DNA from: Neopestalotiopsis rosae
Taxonomy: Eukaryota > Ascomycota > Sordariomycetes > Amphisphaeriales > Sporocadaceae
Length of the DNA stretch: 64,000 nt
Direction: 5' to 3'
Assembly (NCBI GenBank): GCA_023078685.1
Contig: JALGAS010000005.1
Span: 1,550,001-1,614,000 of the forward strand
The position numbers and the translations under genes are program-made. This document shows positions 34,582 to 46,854 of the stretch, piece after piece (positions within the stretch are counted from its first letter, which is position 1; each line of letters begins with the position of its first letter). The notes below the pieces were generated by a model, which saw only the letters and a program-made list of their open reading frames with translations, was not told the DNA's origin and made no database searches.

Positions 34582-36102
34582 TTAATTTCTTGCCGTCAAG
34601 TTCTGTACCCTTTTCGCGATCTCTGCTTTACTCAATTGCTGGTCCGTCTCGACCACTACGTTCTCCTTTCCACCAACAATCACAACCTTGATCCAACTGG
34701 GCGCCACTTCTTTTGCAATCAACCTGATGCAAACTGCGCCCTCCTCTTTTGAGATGCCCATGCGGAAAGAGTCCTTCAGCTTCTGCAACATGACGGGCAT
34801 GGTGAACGAGATTCGACCCATTCCCCCAGAGCTCGCCCGGCTCAGCATGCCAATCAATGCGGTGACTTCGTCCACGCGCTGGAGTGCTGCGTGCCGCTCG
34901 ATCTCAGCAGGTGAGAGGCCAGCCGGGAGTGCCGCCTTCTGCATCTGCTTGAAACGAATACGATCCAACAAGCTCATTTTGGAGCCATCGGGGTTGGTGG
35001 GAGTTGATGGCGACAAAGCCGAGAGTGATTTAGGAATAATCTTGGCTTCCTTCTCCAACTTCTTGGCCGCAATTCCCTGTTTCAAGTCCTCGAGACGCTG
35101 TTTGCCTTTCGCCATCACAGCGCATGCTTTCGTGACCGATTCGCACAAAGTGACGCTGGCTTTGGGCAGAGTTTCAATAAAGCCGAAAGAAGCAGATCTA
35201 GGCCGTCTGGACTGATATTGGGACCACAAAGACTGAATATTGACCCGGAACTGTTTGTTGAGCTCGTTCTCCGCCAATAGTCCAGATGTTTGTGATTGTT
35301 CCAGTTCGATACATATTTTTCCGCGGCCATAATCTGCCAGAGAAAAGATAGGTTTTGGCGATGTCATCTCGAGAATGCCCAGGCAGGTACGAATATCTGC
35401 ATCAGTCACAGCCTTCTTGCCCCATGCTCTCGCAACGTTCGGGCACAAGACGCGAAGATCAGCTGGAACATGAGAGCCATCGTGTGCGTAGTGTATCGTA
35501 AGGGTTTTGAGTAGAGCTGCATGAAGATCTATTAAGTTGAGGACCTCGGCGGGCAGTTTTGATGCTGAGACGTTTTCGAGCTCGGAATCAGCCTCGGAGT
35601 CGGCAACTGAGGTGGCTGCAGTGACTGGTGACGAGTCTCGGGAGGGTGAAGATTCTAGTCGCAGTCGCTTGAAGAGTTTGTCGGTACTGGACTGCTCAGA
35701 CTCGGAGACACTGAGACTTCTGCCGCGCTTGAGGGAGACGGGGGCGGGCCTCGACTTCTTCGGGGGACGACCACGACCGCGCTTGGCAGGCAAGACCTCA
35801 CGTTCATTGGTCTTTCGCAAGCTAGAAGGAACAGATGTGCGTGTGTCTTCATCGGCCGAGGAGTCGCTGTCATCCACAATAGCTTTGACTGCTTTGCGTT
35901 TCCGTGACGGCGTGGAAGTGGATGCTTTGGTATCCGAGGAAGGGGTAATTGTGCATGTCGAGATTGCATCTGTTTTTCCCTCGTTGCTACCAATGCTCTT
36001 TGACACGCGTGTAAATCTGTTCATGCTCGTACTTTCCTCTTGCTTCGTAGCCAAGAGTCTAGACTTGACAGCGGGCCGTTGGCGCTTCACAGCAGCCGGC
36101 AT
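34582..36102 (-). CDS. DNA replication licensing factor Cdt1
   Basis: An intronless minus-strand gene of 506 residues. The N-terminal 170 residues are basic and Ser-rich, probably disordered, with an AT-hook-like core (RGRGRPPKK, residues 108-116). The middle part, starting about residue 176 at KLPAEVLNLIDLHAALLKTL and including DLRVLCPNVARAWGKK, matches the Cdt1 domain that binds geminin in animals. The last 130 residues, from about SLLDRIRFKQMQ, form the C-terminal winged-helix domain that contacts Mcm2-7. Cdt1 loads the MCM helicase at origins in G1. No clear N-terminal PIP-box degron (QxxI/L/MxxF/Y) is visible. An MCB-like palindrome lies about 270 bases upstream, consistent with G1/S transcription. 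A fungal Cdt1 is the best reading; the domain order and length support it. Confidence 0.85.
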   Translation of the reverse strand: MPAAVKRQRPAVKSRLLATKQEESTSMNRFTRVSKSIGSNEGKTDAISTCTITPSSDTKASTSTPSRKRKAVKAIVDDSDSSADEDTRTSVPSSLRKTNEREVLPAKRGRGRPPKKSRPAPVSLKRGRSLSVSESEQSSTDKLFKRLRLESSPSRDSSPVTAATSVADSEADSELENVSASKLPAEVLNLIDLHAALLKTLTIHYAHDGSHVPADLRVLCPNVARAWGKKAVTDADIRTCLGILEMTSPKPIFSLADYGRGKICIELEQSQTSGLLAENELNKQFRVNIQSLWSQYQSRRPRSASFGFIETLPKASVTLCESVTKACAVMAKGKQRLEDLKQGIAAKKLEKEAKIIPKSLSALSPSTPTNPDGSKMSLLDRIRFKQMQKAALPAGLSPAEIERHAALQRVDEVTALIGMLSRASSGGMGRISFTMPVMLQKLKDSFRMGISKEEGAVCIRLIAKEVAPSWIKVVIVGGKENVVVETDQQLSKAEIAKRVQNLTARN

Positions 36103-37126
36103 CGTGAAAATATTTTATTGGGAAAGTGCAAGCTGGAAAATATGATATGTTGAAGAAGGACTGCAGCTGCAAGCAACACAAAATAGATGATGAACAATTG
36201 AGGAAAGAAGAGTTGAACCCGATTGTAGTTGCGTTCAGCAATGGTGTATGTAGATGGAGAAGGCAAGCTTGAAGTGCCAACGTCCAAGCAGAAACATGAT
36301 AAGCCTCCGCCCATCTACTCATTTCGCGATGGACCCACTATACGATGCGGCGCGTGGGAGCGCGTTACAAAAGACGCGTTCGCGTCAAGTTTGCGTTTAT
36401 GAGTGGTTCAGTTGGTTGGTGGGGGATCAACAGGCTCTGATGGGACGGGCCAGCGGGTAGATCCCCACCCAACAGCTATTCTGCACTCTGCAGTTCTGTT
36501 TCGGTCCCACCCGCTGAGCGCTAAGTGAACGGCTGTCACACACCTCAACCACCATGACGGCCGATTCAGAACTTCCGGGCTGTTTTCCCCTGCTTCTCAA
36601 TGTCAATGTAGACAGGAACGCATTGTACTAAGTCACAGTATTTTGTTCACTTCAGGTGCCTACGATGCGGTATGATATTACCGCAGATATATCGAGATCA
36701 TGATCACATCGCCGACTGTCTCGATGGACGATTCGCCCTTGTCGTACACTTGCTCTATGCAAAGTCGATTGGTTCCCAATCCTCCACTGGACGGACGTTT
36801 CCTTGCTCCACGCAGCGGCTACAAAGTGCATCAGCACGCCGGGGTAGTAACAGGCCCAGTCAAAGGCGATCCCACCATCCCACTGCCCATAGTAATATAC
36901 CTAAGATGCGAATCTCTTGCAGTTTCTCTCGGCTCCTTGCCGCTTCCTGCTCATACCATCACTTCTTTCCCAGCATGCTTCAAAACCATATGGTGAAAGC
37001 CGCCCAACATTGATAATACTATACGACTGTCAGGCACGATAATTGATGCATCGCATCCCCTACATAACACCGCTCGATTCCTCTGGACTAGATGGGCAAA
37101 GGGAAACGTAGATCGACGCCGAGAAA
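36103..37126. promoter_or_regulatory. Divergent promoter region between Cdt1 and the HET-domain gene
   Basis: This 1 kb interval holds both promoters. The Cdt1-proximal part contains a GACGCGTTCGCGTC palindrome and neighbouring GCGCG motifs. The HET-proximal part is less structured, with no obvious TATA box. Short ORFs on both strands are not recognisable. Confidence 0.5.
36373..36386. promoter_or_regulatory. MCB-type palindrome upstream of Cdt1
   Basis: GACGCG-TT-CGCGTC contains the MluI cell-cycle box ACGCGT at 36374-36379 and, read on the opposite strand, an overlapping ACGCGA variant. It lies about 270 bases upstream of the Cdt1 ATG. In yeasts the MBF complex (Mbp1-Swi6 or Cdc10 type) binds ACGCGT to drive G1/S genes, including cdt1 of fission yeast. 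Its use here is inferred. Confidence 0.55.
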
Positions 37127-39827
37127 ATGGCTCGTTGCGAGTACTGTTCTCCCTTATCCATCAATGAGCTGGTAAGGCTTGCTCGGCAGGAGTTTCAGGG
37201 GCATCGAATTTCCAAGGACGCCTTTTATCAACATCATTCGTCCTTTGATGACCTCGAATTGTCTGCAGGTCTGTAGTCATCCCTTCCTTTCGATGCCCCT
37301 TCCTGGCGCGTCCCAAGCCTTATTATCGTCTTCAGAGACTTACAGAACACATGTAAGAAACCATATTCAAAAACACTGACCTTGACTTGCTTGAAAGAGC
37401 TCGGCTGCGACTTCTGTCGTCTCATCTTGGAGTGCTTCAAAGGAACACCCAAGTATACGCCTTATCCTGGATCTTGGCCGGACGACTGGCTTGGCTCCCA
37501 ATGCAAAATTGAAGACTCTATGTACGCCATAGCGAAGAAACGACCAAATTCCAATGTACGACTGTCCATCAACAGCGACAATGTATCTTCTGGAGACACG
37601 ATTGAGCAGGTGTCCGTGTTGAATACTATACTTGTCAAGGTCGGTCCAGATGAGATTTTATACGATGATGGTGAAGACGATGAGGAGTTCCTGAGCTATC
37701 CACCCCAGCTCGTCCTCCGCATTCAGAACCATGGCCACAGTATGCAGCTATCCGTCAAATTGAAAACTTTTCTCATGTGCATTATCACGATTGACATGTT
37801 TAGATGTTCAAATAGGGAAGTTCCAAATAGGATGTTATCCGACCGACCCTAATTTGCAGTCCAATGCCAACTTCTCAGTGGCGCGTAACTGGTTGAGACG
37901 CTGTCGAAATGAACACGTCGAGTGCCGGTTTGACCACACCCCTGTTCTGCCCAGTCGAGTTATAGATGTAGGCTTTGACGAGGAGTTTCAAGACACTCGC
38001 TTGCTTTTGTCAGATGGTTTGGAAGCAGAATATGTGGTATGTGACTTTTTTTGATTGCCCCTTTCTCACGAGATATCAATCCTCGCAGAACGTAATTTGT
38101 ATAGCGCCATAAGTTCGAGAATATCTAACTGGTTTCGAGGCTCTCAGTCATTGCTGGGGTGGACCAATTACCCCGGTACTGACCGACGAGGTATTGGAAT
38201 CGTTCCAAAAGTGTCTTCCTTTCACGGAACTCTCTGCTAATTTTAAGGACGCGATCGTTGTCACTCGTCAGCTGGGATTTCGATATCTCTGGATAGATTC
38301 ACTGTGCATCATTCAGACGTCCAAGCAAGATTGGGAACAAGAATCCAGGCGTATGGACAGTGTCTACGGCAACGCAACTGTCACTCTTTCCGCCATGGCA
38401 TCTGGTGCGAGTACCGAGGGAATACTGAAATACATTCCTCTGGAAATCTCACCACCACCAGTATCACTACCCGTGTTCTCAGAAAGTAACAATACGAATG
38501 TGATAATAAAAAGGGATGAACCAACGGCCGAAGACTTGGATTGGCTCGACACGAAGGGTCCTCTATCAAGCCGAGGATGGACACTACAGGAATTTGTGCT
38601 GTCTCCACGGCATCTGCTCTATGGCGCGCATCAGATATATTGGAAATGTGCCGTCGGTAAGTTAGCCGGTTTCCTCTTCACGAAGTTCGATCACGCAGGT
38701 ACCCGGGATAGTAATGTCATGACGTACCAGTTCATGGTTACTTGACGAAGCTAACCATGTTGTGTTTCTGCACGCGATAGGATACATCAGCGCAAGTGGG
38801 CTTACCAACGGCCCAAGATTCCCACAGCACGGCTATGATGGTATAGCCGCCATCATCCATTCCCAGTTCCGCCCTGGTGACGAACAAAAGCATGCGCTCA
38901 GCTCGGAAAATATGCTTGACGAATATTACAAGATGGTTGAGACTTTCTCTCATAGGAACCTGACTGTCGGATCTGATAAACTGCCTGCTTTTTCCGGTCT
39001 AGCCCGACGACTCCACAAGTTTCTAAGAGGTATGTTTTTTTATTTCCTTATTTTCAAACACTGTTTGTTGGAGATAATTGGAAGGACTTCTGTAAAATAT
39101 ACACAATCTTGACAATTGGTAGACCCAATCGTAAAGCTGATTATTTTAACGCTCAACAGGACAGTACCTCGCTGGTCTCTGGAGCTGTGACATTGGACGT
39201 GGCTTATGTTGGTACCGCGAGATGGACTCGGCAAAGCACGTGTCAAGATATCGGGCGCCTTCATGGTCATGGGCCGTCACCGATGAACGAATCCTTTTCG
39301 CAGCTCAATCCGATACCGCGGTGCGCGATCATCCCTTAGCCGTGCAAATGATCGCCTTCGACATACAGCCAAGACATGAAAGCAACCCTTACGGCGAGAT
39401 CCAATCTGGTTCCCTGACGCTACGAGGTCTGACGAGGCCTCTGGTTTGCAGCAGACAAGTCATCACATATGCAAACGGTAATGATGCCTCTCATACGCTC
39501 TTTCTAGACGAGAAAGAAGATGAATACCCAAATGATCTCAACACCATTTTCAATATAAACCATGAGGGGTCTCACCACTTGGTGGCATTTCACGAAGCCT
39601 TTTCGGGGGAGACGCCAGGCTTGAAAATAGACCCCGAATTGTTTGACTACCCAGAGTTGAAGCTGCTGTACGTACAGCGCACTTCGCATTCTGGTCACTT
39701 CCTCGTGATCAAGACGGTATCATCATCACAAGGGAGCACATATAAAAGGATTGGCCTGTCAAGGGCGGATGTTCAACCTCGAGAGGACTTTGCAGGTTGG
39801 GAAATGCAAACCATTGTCTTGATATAA
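37127..39827 (+). CDS. HET-domain (heterokaryon incompatibility) protein
   Basis: Six exons are modelled: 37127-37268, 37398-37739, 37804-38036, 38140-38656, 38781-39029 and 39160-39827, giving 716 residues without frame breaks. A short N-terminal Cys-containing module (ARCEYC, then LGCDFCRLILEC) is typical of this family. The HET domain starts near residue 239 with VALSHCWGG, followed by FKDAIVVTRQLGFRYLWIDS, the LCIIQ segment, RMDSVYGNATVTLSAMAS and the GWTLQEFVLSPR block. The C-terminal part includes YRAPSWSWAVTDE, also conserved. HET proteins mediate cell death after fusion of incompatible fungal cells and are thought to work like innate immune receptors; many have no known partner. The gene seems intact. 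The first and fourth acceptors (AAG, GAG) are weak, so those boundaries are less certain. It stands next to the gene-poor right arm. Confidence 0.9.
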
Positions 39828-40571
39828 ATCTTGAATAATTTCCGGAGAGGCCATCCACTCTGAGAGGAGACACGACTTGGACTCATGTCGACTGATGTTG
39901 TCCGATGATTTGTTGGCTAAGCAGCCGCGGCAAACATACGACAAGCATAACCTGCTAGGCTGTTTTCACCTACTCGACCTATCATTCTATACTTGAAGCC
40001 TCCGCATTTCATCGGTCACTGAGCTTGTGACACACGTAGAGCATAGAAGGTCTCTAAAGTGAATTGAAAGTCATGTCCATTATCGCCAGTACCGGTGTCT
40101 CCACAAGAATAGTAGCGTTACAAACGAAGAGGAAATCTTGAACGCCCAAGTGATGAATGTGCAGTGCCCCGAAATGAAGAGAGTGAGATATTGTTTTCAT
40201 CTCCTCAAGGACTGCCCCATGCTAAAAACGAAAAGGGAAAAAAAAAAAGACAATTTATGTTTTTTTGGTACACCTTGACTCCTCCGAATGACAAGCGCCC
40301 TTGGGCCCATTGTTTACGCTTTGCTTGGCTATTGGTACAGAGAATATGCACCGTGGTGGTCGCATACTGGAGTGCAAACATCCATGAAGAGAAGGAATGA
40401 AAATATCGCTAGTCAAACCAACAAACCGGCCTTCCCTTTCGCACATGCCACTGCGTGTCATGCAGTCGCCGTCACGCCGCCCCAGAATCGGGCTATCGAG
40501 AGTTGGGCTGGGCCAGAAGAAGAAGCAGAAGAAGAATCGGGAAGGGAGAGCAGTAGAAACCACACATCAAT
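39828..40571. other. Intergenic region between the HET gene and the small protein gene
   Basis: Two convergent 3' ends meet here. An A-rich run lies near 40230-40248. ORFs are short and overlap on both strands, with no recognisable content. Confidence 0.5.
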
Positions 40572-40838
40572 TCAGTGGTGCATCCGCCATTGATCGTGGT
40601 GGTGAAAGCTCACGGGGCTCGGTGGTGGTGGAGCCGGGACGTCCCAGTCTCGCTCCTTGATGCCGCGCACCGGTGGTGTCGACGATTTGTTGGCGTTGTT
40701 GTTATCGCTGGTCGAGGTGCCGTTGGACGAGGAAGCCAAGGTCTCGTTTAGGCTGGCGAACAATGCCTCGGATGTGGCCAGCCGCATGCCCTTGCGTGTG
40801 GGCGTAATGGGCACGGGGGCGGCGATTTGGCTAGGCAT
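40572..40838 (-). CDS. Small uncharacterised protein (88 aa)
   Basis: A single-exon minus-strand ORF from ATG 40838 encodes 88 residues. The N-terminus, MPSQIAAPVPITPTRKGMRLA, followed by TSEALFASLNETLA, looks like a constrained segment with a possible TP phosphorylation site. The rest is low complexity, with an Asn/Ser/Thr-rich middle (DNNNANKSS) and a proline then histidine-rich end. GC-biased codon use resembles that of real genes in the window more than that of the surrounding desert. The stretch upstream (about 40.9-41.6 kb) is CT/GA-rich on the appropriate strand, as expected for a leader. I do not recognise a domain. It could be a conserved small fungal protein or a chance ORF. Confidence 0.5.
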   Translation of the reverse strand: MPSQIAAPVPITPTRKGMRLATSEALFASLNETLASSSNGTSTSDNNNANKSSTPPVRGIKERDWDVPAPPPPSPVSFHHHDQWRMHH

Positions 40839-43800
40839 GTTTGGATGGGTTGACTACCTAAGGCTGTGAAGGCGTAGTAGACGGGGCTAACTGGTACTGT
40901 GTGTTGTGTGTAAGTTGAAGAAGTTCCGAGGTGCATGAAGTGTAGCGTGTTTACTAAAATGTGGATTGGAATAGTGACAAAATCGCCAGGACCTACTGAG
41001 TTGTTTGTTTGCCTGTATCTAGGTGAGATATCTCTTTCTCTTCACCCTTTTCTCTTTTCTTTTGTTTTCTGCTGAACTGGTACTTACGCGTCCGTGACTT
41101 CCAAATTTGGTATTCAATGTTGGGTGGCTTTCAGTTCTGGGGCCTCGCTGGTCAAACAGCAAATAAGTTGACTTGCTTGCTGGTGATAGCCGAGACCGTG
41201 GATATGTGATGTCCTTCAGACGTGGACGTAAAGAGAAATGAACGGTCGAACGCCAAAGAAGGGGGGAAGAAATGGGCGACGGTATGACTGACGTCCACAA
41301 CTTGATATACGCTGCGCCCTGGGCTGGTTTGGCTGGGCTGGCCAGATTAACCGCGGAGGCAAGTTGGGAAAGAGCGGTGGATGTAAGTCAACAACGACCA
41401 AAATTCGGGCTGCAGACAGGCGGTACCTAAAGTAGGTAGGCGAACGACTAAATATGTACTGTAGGTGATGTAGGTCTACCGGTAAGTTATGCTGCCGTCG
41501 ATTGGTGTAAGGGAGGCGACCTCGTGTCTGAGATGTATCTCGAACTGGGCCCAGAGCCAAGGAAGGACTGGAGCTTCCCCAGATAAAAAACACCAAAGTA
41601 TAACTTTATGTATACGAAGTAGTTGGTGGACGATTATGCGCTGGACAAAGGGGTATGTAGCCCGGTACCAGAAGCTTGACTGGCTACTGGCACTTCAACA
41701 CAGATTGGAGAGAGAGCCTTTCGATTTTTTGGGAGGCAGTCTGTCTAGCCGTGCAAGTCGGCAGGTAGTATGTAAAGGTACGGTACTAACCTAGGCAAGA
41801 TGATCAAGGCAAATATTTCCTTTCCACTGAGCACCGTGAGCGGGAACGGGGGATTTGGGGGATACGGGAATATTTAAGGTCGAGAAGGCAAGACCCCCGA
41901 CAAGGGATGCAGAATCCATTGATTAGAATTGGCACTCTGGGGGGCCATAATACATAGACTCAATCGTACAATGAGAAACCCATCCATGCAAAATGTATGC
42001 CTTTTGATGGGGGGAGCCGTGCAGGGAAGACGTAATATTAGACAAACAGCCACGTTCTCCCCGTTCGGCATGCTCGCTGCCCGGCTCATTCTTGGTCTCC
42101 TAATAATAACAATACTACTGCCACTGCTCAAGTGCTTCTTGGTATTTTCTTGCCCTTTTGCCCCAGATTTTGATATGTTGGGGTTTTGTGGATACTGGAG
42201 CCGGGAAGAGAGACCAAGAAAAAGCTGGGAAAGCTGGGGTCACCAAAGGGCCTGTGGCACGCAGCCTAGAGCATGAACGGGATTTCAGGCGTCTCGCACT
42301 GACCGATGATTCGACATGCTCTCATCTCGGTACTTTGACCTAGGGACACGTTGTGACGGCATCGTGTACACGAGGGCCAATAATAAAGGCCGGAACATGT
42401 CACGGTCGGACTACGACGTATAAGCAGGCCGAGCACGAGCGAGCGAGCTGTCAGGTCAGATAGACGTGGGATGCTGGCTGGGCTGCATGCTGAGGCTGAC
42501 GACCGCTAATAGTACGTGGGCTTGTTTATCAGCAACCTCACTCATTTCAGGTACTACCTACTGACCTAACCAGACCGCATGTCCGAGGCATGTAACTCAT
42601 ACTTTTGATCAAGCATTTACACAGTCATGTACCCCAGATGGAGATGGAAGACAGTCATCGATTGCTTTAGCCGAATGGAATCCATTACCTTGGTTGCAAT
42701 ACGGGAAACGGCCAGCAAACTCTTTTCCCTCCATACTCTGTACAATACATCCCGGCCTTGTCATTCTCGACGGGCTGTGCGGATAATATAAATGTACCAG
42801 GTAGATGGCAGGCTGCAAAACCAATACTTGTCGTGTACGGGATCGTGGCACTTGAGAGCTCCGATAGGTGGGAAGATGCATACAAACAGTCAAGTCAAGA
42901 TGAGAGTGTACGAGTATGTACAGAGTACCAAAATGGTGCCAAATCTGTCCCCGGCTGCTTCTGCTGTTCTGTTGCATTGTGGAAGTTTTCTCAAAAGTTC
43001 CATGCTTCCGGATGAACTGGAACCACTTGGCACTTCTCAGCGGTCCCGTCTCTCAAGGGGCGGATTTTCAGGCAGGTTGGCAGGGGTCAGAAGGGCAAGA
43101 AGGGGTACTGCACCCCCAAAGTGACAAAAACATTTACTCTTCCCCTAGTACACGTGTAAATGCTCTCCTTTTGTCGGTGGGCTACATGACTTGCAGGCAC
43201 CTGGCATTTAGGGCCATGATTCACATACCTTACCTGTAGGCTCCAGGCAGTGACCTGAGCGCTCTGTAAGCCCCGGGCCCCAGCGCATATGGCCGCCATT
43301 CCGCTTTCCCCGGATTGATCTTCCCCCACAAAGAATTTTGGTAACTGTGGAGTTTGGAATGAAATGGATTTCATGGATTCCATCTGGAACAGGGGCCAAA
43401 CACCCAAACACTTCCTGGACCTCTTATTATTGCGAATCGTGCCATTCAAACACCCCAAACCCTGCTTCTGTCGGCTTAGGTCCGGAGGGCAAGAAAAAAA
43501 ATTGTGTGAGAAAAAAACTTGCATCACCATTCACCCAGCAATCGCCAGTCATTCCAACAATTTGGTATTCCCGCCCTGTCGTTGCCTGTCTAACTCATCG
43601 TGCGTGGGTCCTCCACTAACCGCATCATGGGCGACCACCCAAATTCGGCTGCTGCTACCTGCCCAAGGTTATTCACTGTTACCCAGGAGTGAAATCATTC
43701 CATTGTGCCCTGTCATGCCAGCTTCTTCAATGTACCTACCATGAGCCAGTTGCCAGCTTCCAGTGTCAGTATCGTCTCTCACGATTGCCATCGGGCTACT

Positions 43801-46800
43801 ATTTGCCGGTTGCCAATAATTGGAAGGAGCTGAAGGAGCAAGTCGTCAGCAGCAGCCAGAAATGGGGCCGAACGACCGCGAATCTGTCCAGTCGCATATA
43901 TACCTTATTACAGACTACTACTATTTCCAGCTCGCACGTAAGCCAGAGATTACCACGGACCTCCAGGATATGACATATGAGAGAGGATTGCGATTTGGGG
44001 CCACACCAGGATTGGGTACCCGCGTTCTTCGCAGCAATGGGATCCGAACCTCCGAAACCGTTCAGGATCTCTATCCAAGAGCAGGTAAACCACCAACAGC
44101 TACTCGGCACGAGTTTGCGACGACATGGTGCTCTATATCCCGGTGGATGAAGTCGCTTCTGGTCAGGATCCAAATCTCGGGACCAAAGGGGTAAAACTGC
44201 CTGCGGGATGGCTGACCGCTTACCGTCTTGTGTCCTGGATGTACATCCATCGTGGCTGTCGTCCCATCTCATTACATCCGAGGTCTCGTCTTGTCTGGTA
44301 TCGTTGTGCGGCGCGGCGTGGGGGTTGATCTATTGCCCACCCGCCGGGAGCGAAGGGACGACAAAATGTGAAGCCTCGATCGGTGGTGTTGCTGGCGTCG
44401 CTACACTTGGCATCGTCCACCCCCAAGCAAATCCGTCAGCTCTGCATCCAAGCACTTGTGAGTGTCACCGGCTCAAAGGGCCAGAGGCCTGATCATTCAA
44501 GGGAAAGTGGCCCAGAAATGATAGCTCCAACACTCCTTCGGGAATCCCTGCATTCAACAGTAAGGCACCCGCCGCGTATCCAGGGTTACAGTACTACTAC
44601 CTCTTTGCGCAACATGTCATACCTCTTGATGATTCACGACTACTACTGCGCCCAACCCAGAGGAATACCTTCTGTGTAGCTGAATCGAGTCATTTCTTAC
44701 TGGTCCAAGTTTCACACGTCTTGTCTCCCCTTCTCTCTCTCATCTTATTAAAGACGACAAATGCTAGTCGGCATCCGAAAGGGCACCCAGGCGTCCGGAT
44801 ACCTTGGGCAAGTATCGCATACAGGTTTTACCAGCTGCAGGTTTCAAGAGAACCGCTACCCACCTAACCTAGATATATGCGTGTGGGGTGCATCAATTCC
44901 GCGTGGCATCGTTGCTCATACCCCAGCTCTACCTTGACTCCACCTACCCGGTCCTTTGGGAAGTTCCCACCCTCCAAAACGTCCTCGTTGGCTATTGCGA
45001 TGATGATCAGTCCTATTCTCACTTCATTCAGACGGGAAATGCATGCAAATATGCATGTTTCAGAGTCCCCAGGTGCTGAGAAGGCTGCAAAAATGCGGTG
45101 AGATCTTCAAGTGCTTTCCTTCTTCTACTTCTTCTTTTAATTGTCTCTCTACTTGAGATCTTGCCCAGAATCTCAGATATGCTCCGACTCAAAAGCGCGA
45201 TCTTGTTAATTTCTGTCGCGTGGTGAGCCATACTTCTGAAATGTTCCGGAGCGTCATTAAATCGCGGTCGCTTCCCATCACTTACTGGGAAGGTTTCATA
45301 CCTACCTTAGGATCTGAGCAGTGAGATGGCGGGACAGCCAGAAACGCTCTACGTGCTTACTTTTCATCTTGTATAAACCAATATTACCAATCCTACAGTC
45401 AGTCTCGCAAAAGGGGCGGTGAGCCCAGTCGGACAGAGGCCATGTCAGATAGGAACCATACGACAAAACGAATGCATCAACAATTCGCCGTGGATCACTC
45501 GAGGAGTCAATCTCCGTCGCGCACACTCCACCAAAAATTACGGAACTACAAACCAGTATGCCAAAGGCCTGGCTTGAGGTCATATTTGCACAATTACGAA
45601 CCAAGAAACTCTCAAATCACGATGCAGTTTCTCGGGTTGATACATTTCGCGGCCCGACTATAGACTTTGCGCCTCGCTTTGCTAATGTTGTGGCCAAATA
45701 CCTGTTTGAAGATGTCCCCAAAACTCTAGGCCTTTGGCATGCATGGCAAACTCACAACATCTTCCGTTCAATTCCAATAATCGCACAAGTCTGACAGTGG
45801 ACATTTTTCGTTTTGATCAAAGGTTGGAATGCCAATATCGCATCGCACGTGGGCTCGAAGTCCAGCGTTGTTTTCCCCTCTCTTTCATATGCATGATTCT
45901 CTAGGCTTGTCTTCAGACTCGAGCACTCCAACACAAGCTGAAGGGTTTTGATCACTTCAAGAACACGGAACCTCCAGATATCAATGTGAAACTCTTTCGT
46001 CACACCCTGTCGCAATCGCCAAATCAAATCCCCACCACGCTGATCAGAACGGTTTTGCCTAGCTGAGGTCTCAAGTTTGACTTCGGACGCCCACTATTGA
46101 AAATCTGTATTGATATCAAGGTTCCATGGATAAGTTGTAGACTGGAAAGTTCCTTTGTCCACGGTTATCTTTGCGGTGGACTCGACAAGCTTGTTATGAG
46201 CCAACTTGGTATTTTGCCTCGACAAACAACCAGCAAAGTACTGTCCGCTGGAGGCATGATTATCAAACATCCCTTTGTACTTTGTTGCAGACAATCATCA
46301 TAAGACGCTGGGACCCGGCTCGCCCGGGTCAAGCAAGTTTGGCAAGCAATTGCTCTTTTATTGCGACCTTGACGGCCCATTGAGTGCCGGGGAAGGATGG
46401 AAATTTTAAACAACATAAGGTTCGCAGTGACAAGACCTGCCGTGCCGCCTCCCCGAAAAGACAAGCTCTGGACCTTTTCTTTGTCTTTCAGCTGCCTATC
46501 AAAGTCCCCTTTTATGCAAGCCATTCTGCGGGGGGAGGAAAACCCGGAAAATAAAAGGGCTGAGAAACGCGCGCGGGCTGCCGAAAGGCAAGAGAACCCG
46601 AAAGCATGATGCCAGCTGAGCTACAGATCAACTCCAACGAGTATGTTGCCACGGGTAATAGCGGAATTATGAGCTATTGTGTCATTGAGTCCCAACCACA
46701 AGGCTGGTTCAAGCAGTAGAGAAGACAAATCACTCTTAGCCGGCTTGATCGCAGTATTCCGCAGTATTCTGACGAAAAATACCGCGCGTGAAGGAAATAT

Positions 46801-46854
46801 CGGCCGTTGTTGTGGCGAGGAATGCCAAACATCAGCATTATTATGAGATTCAAT

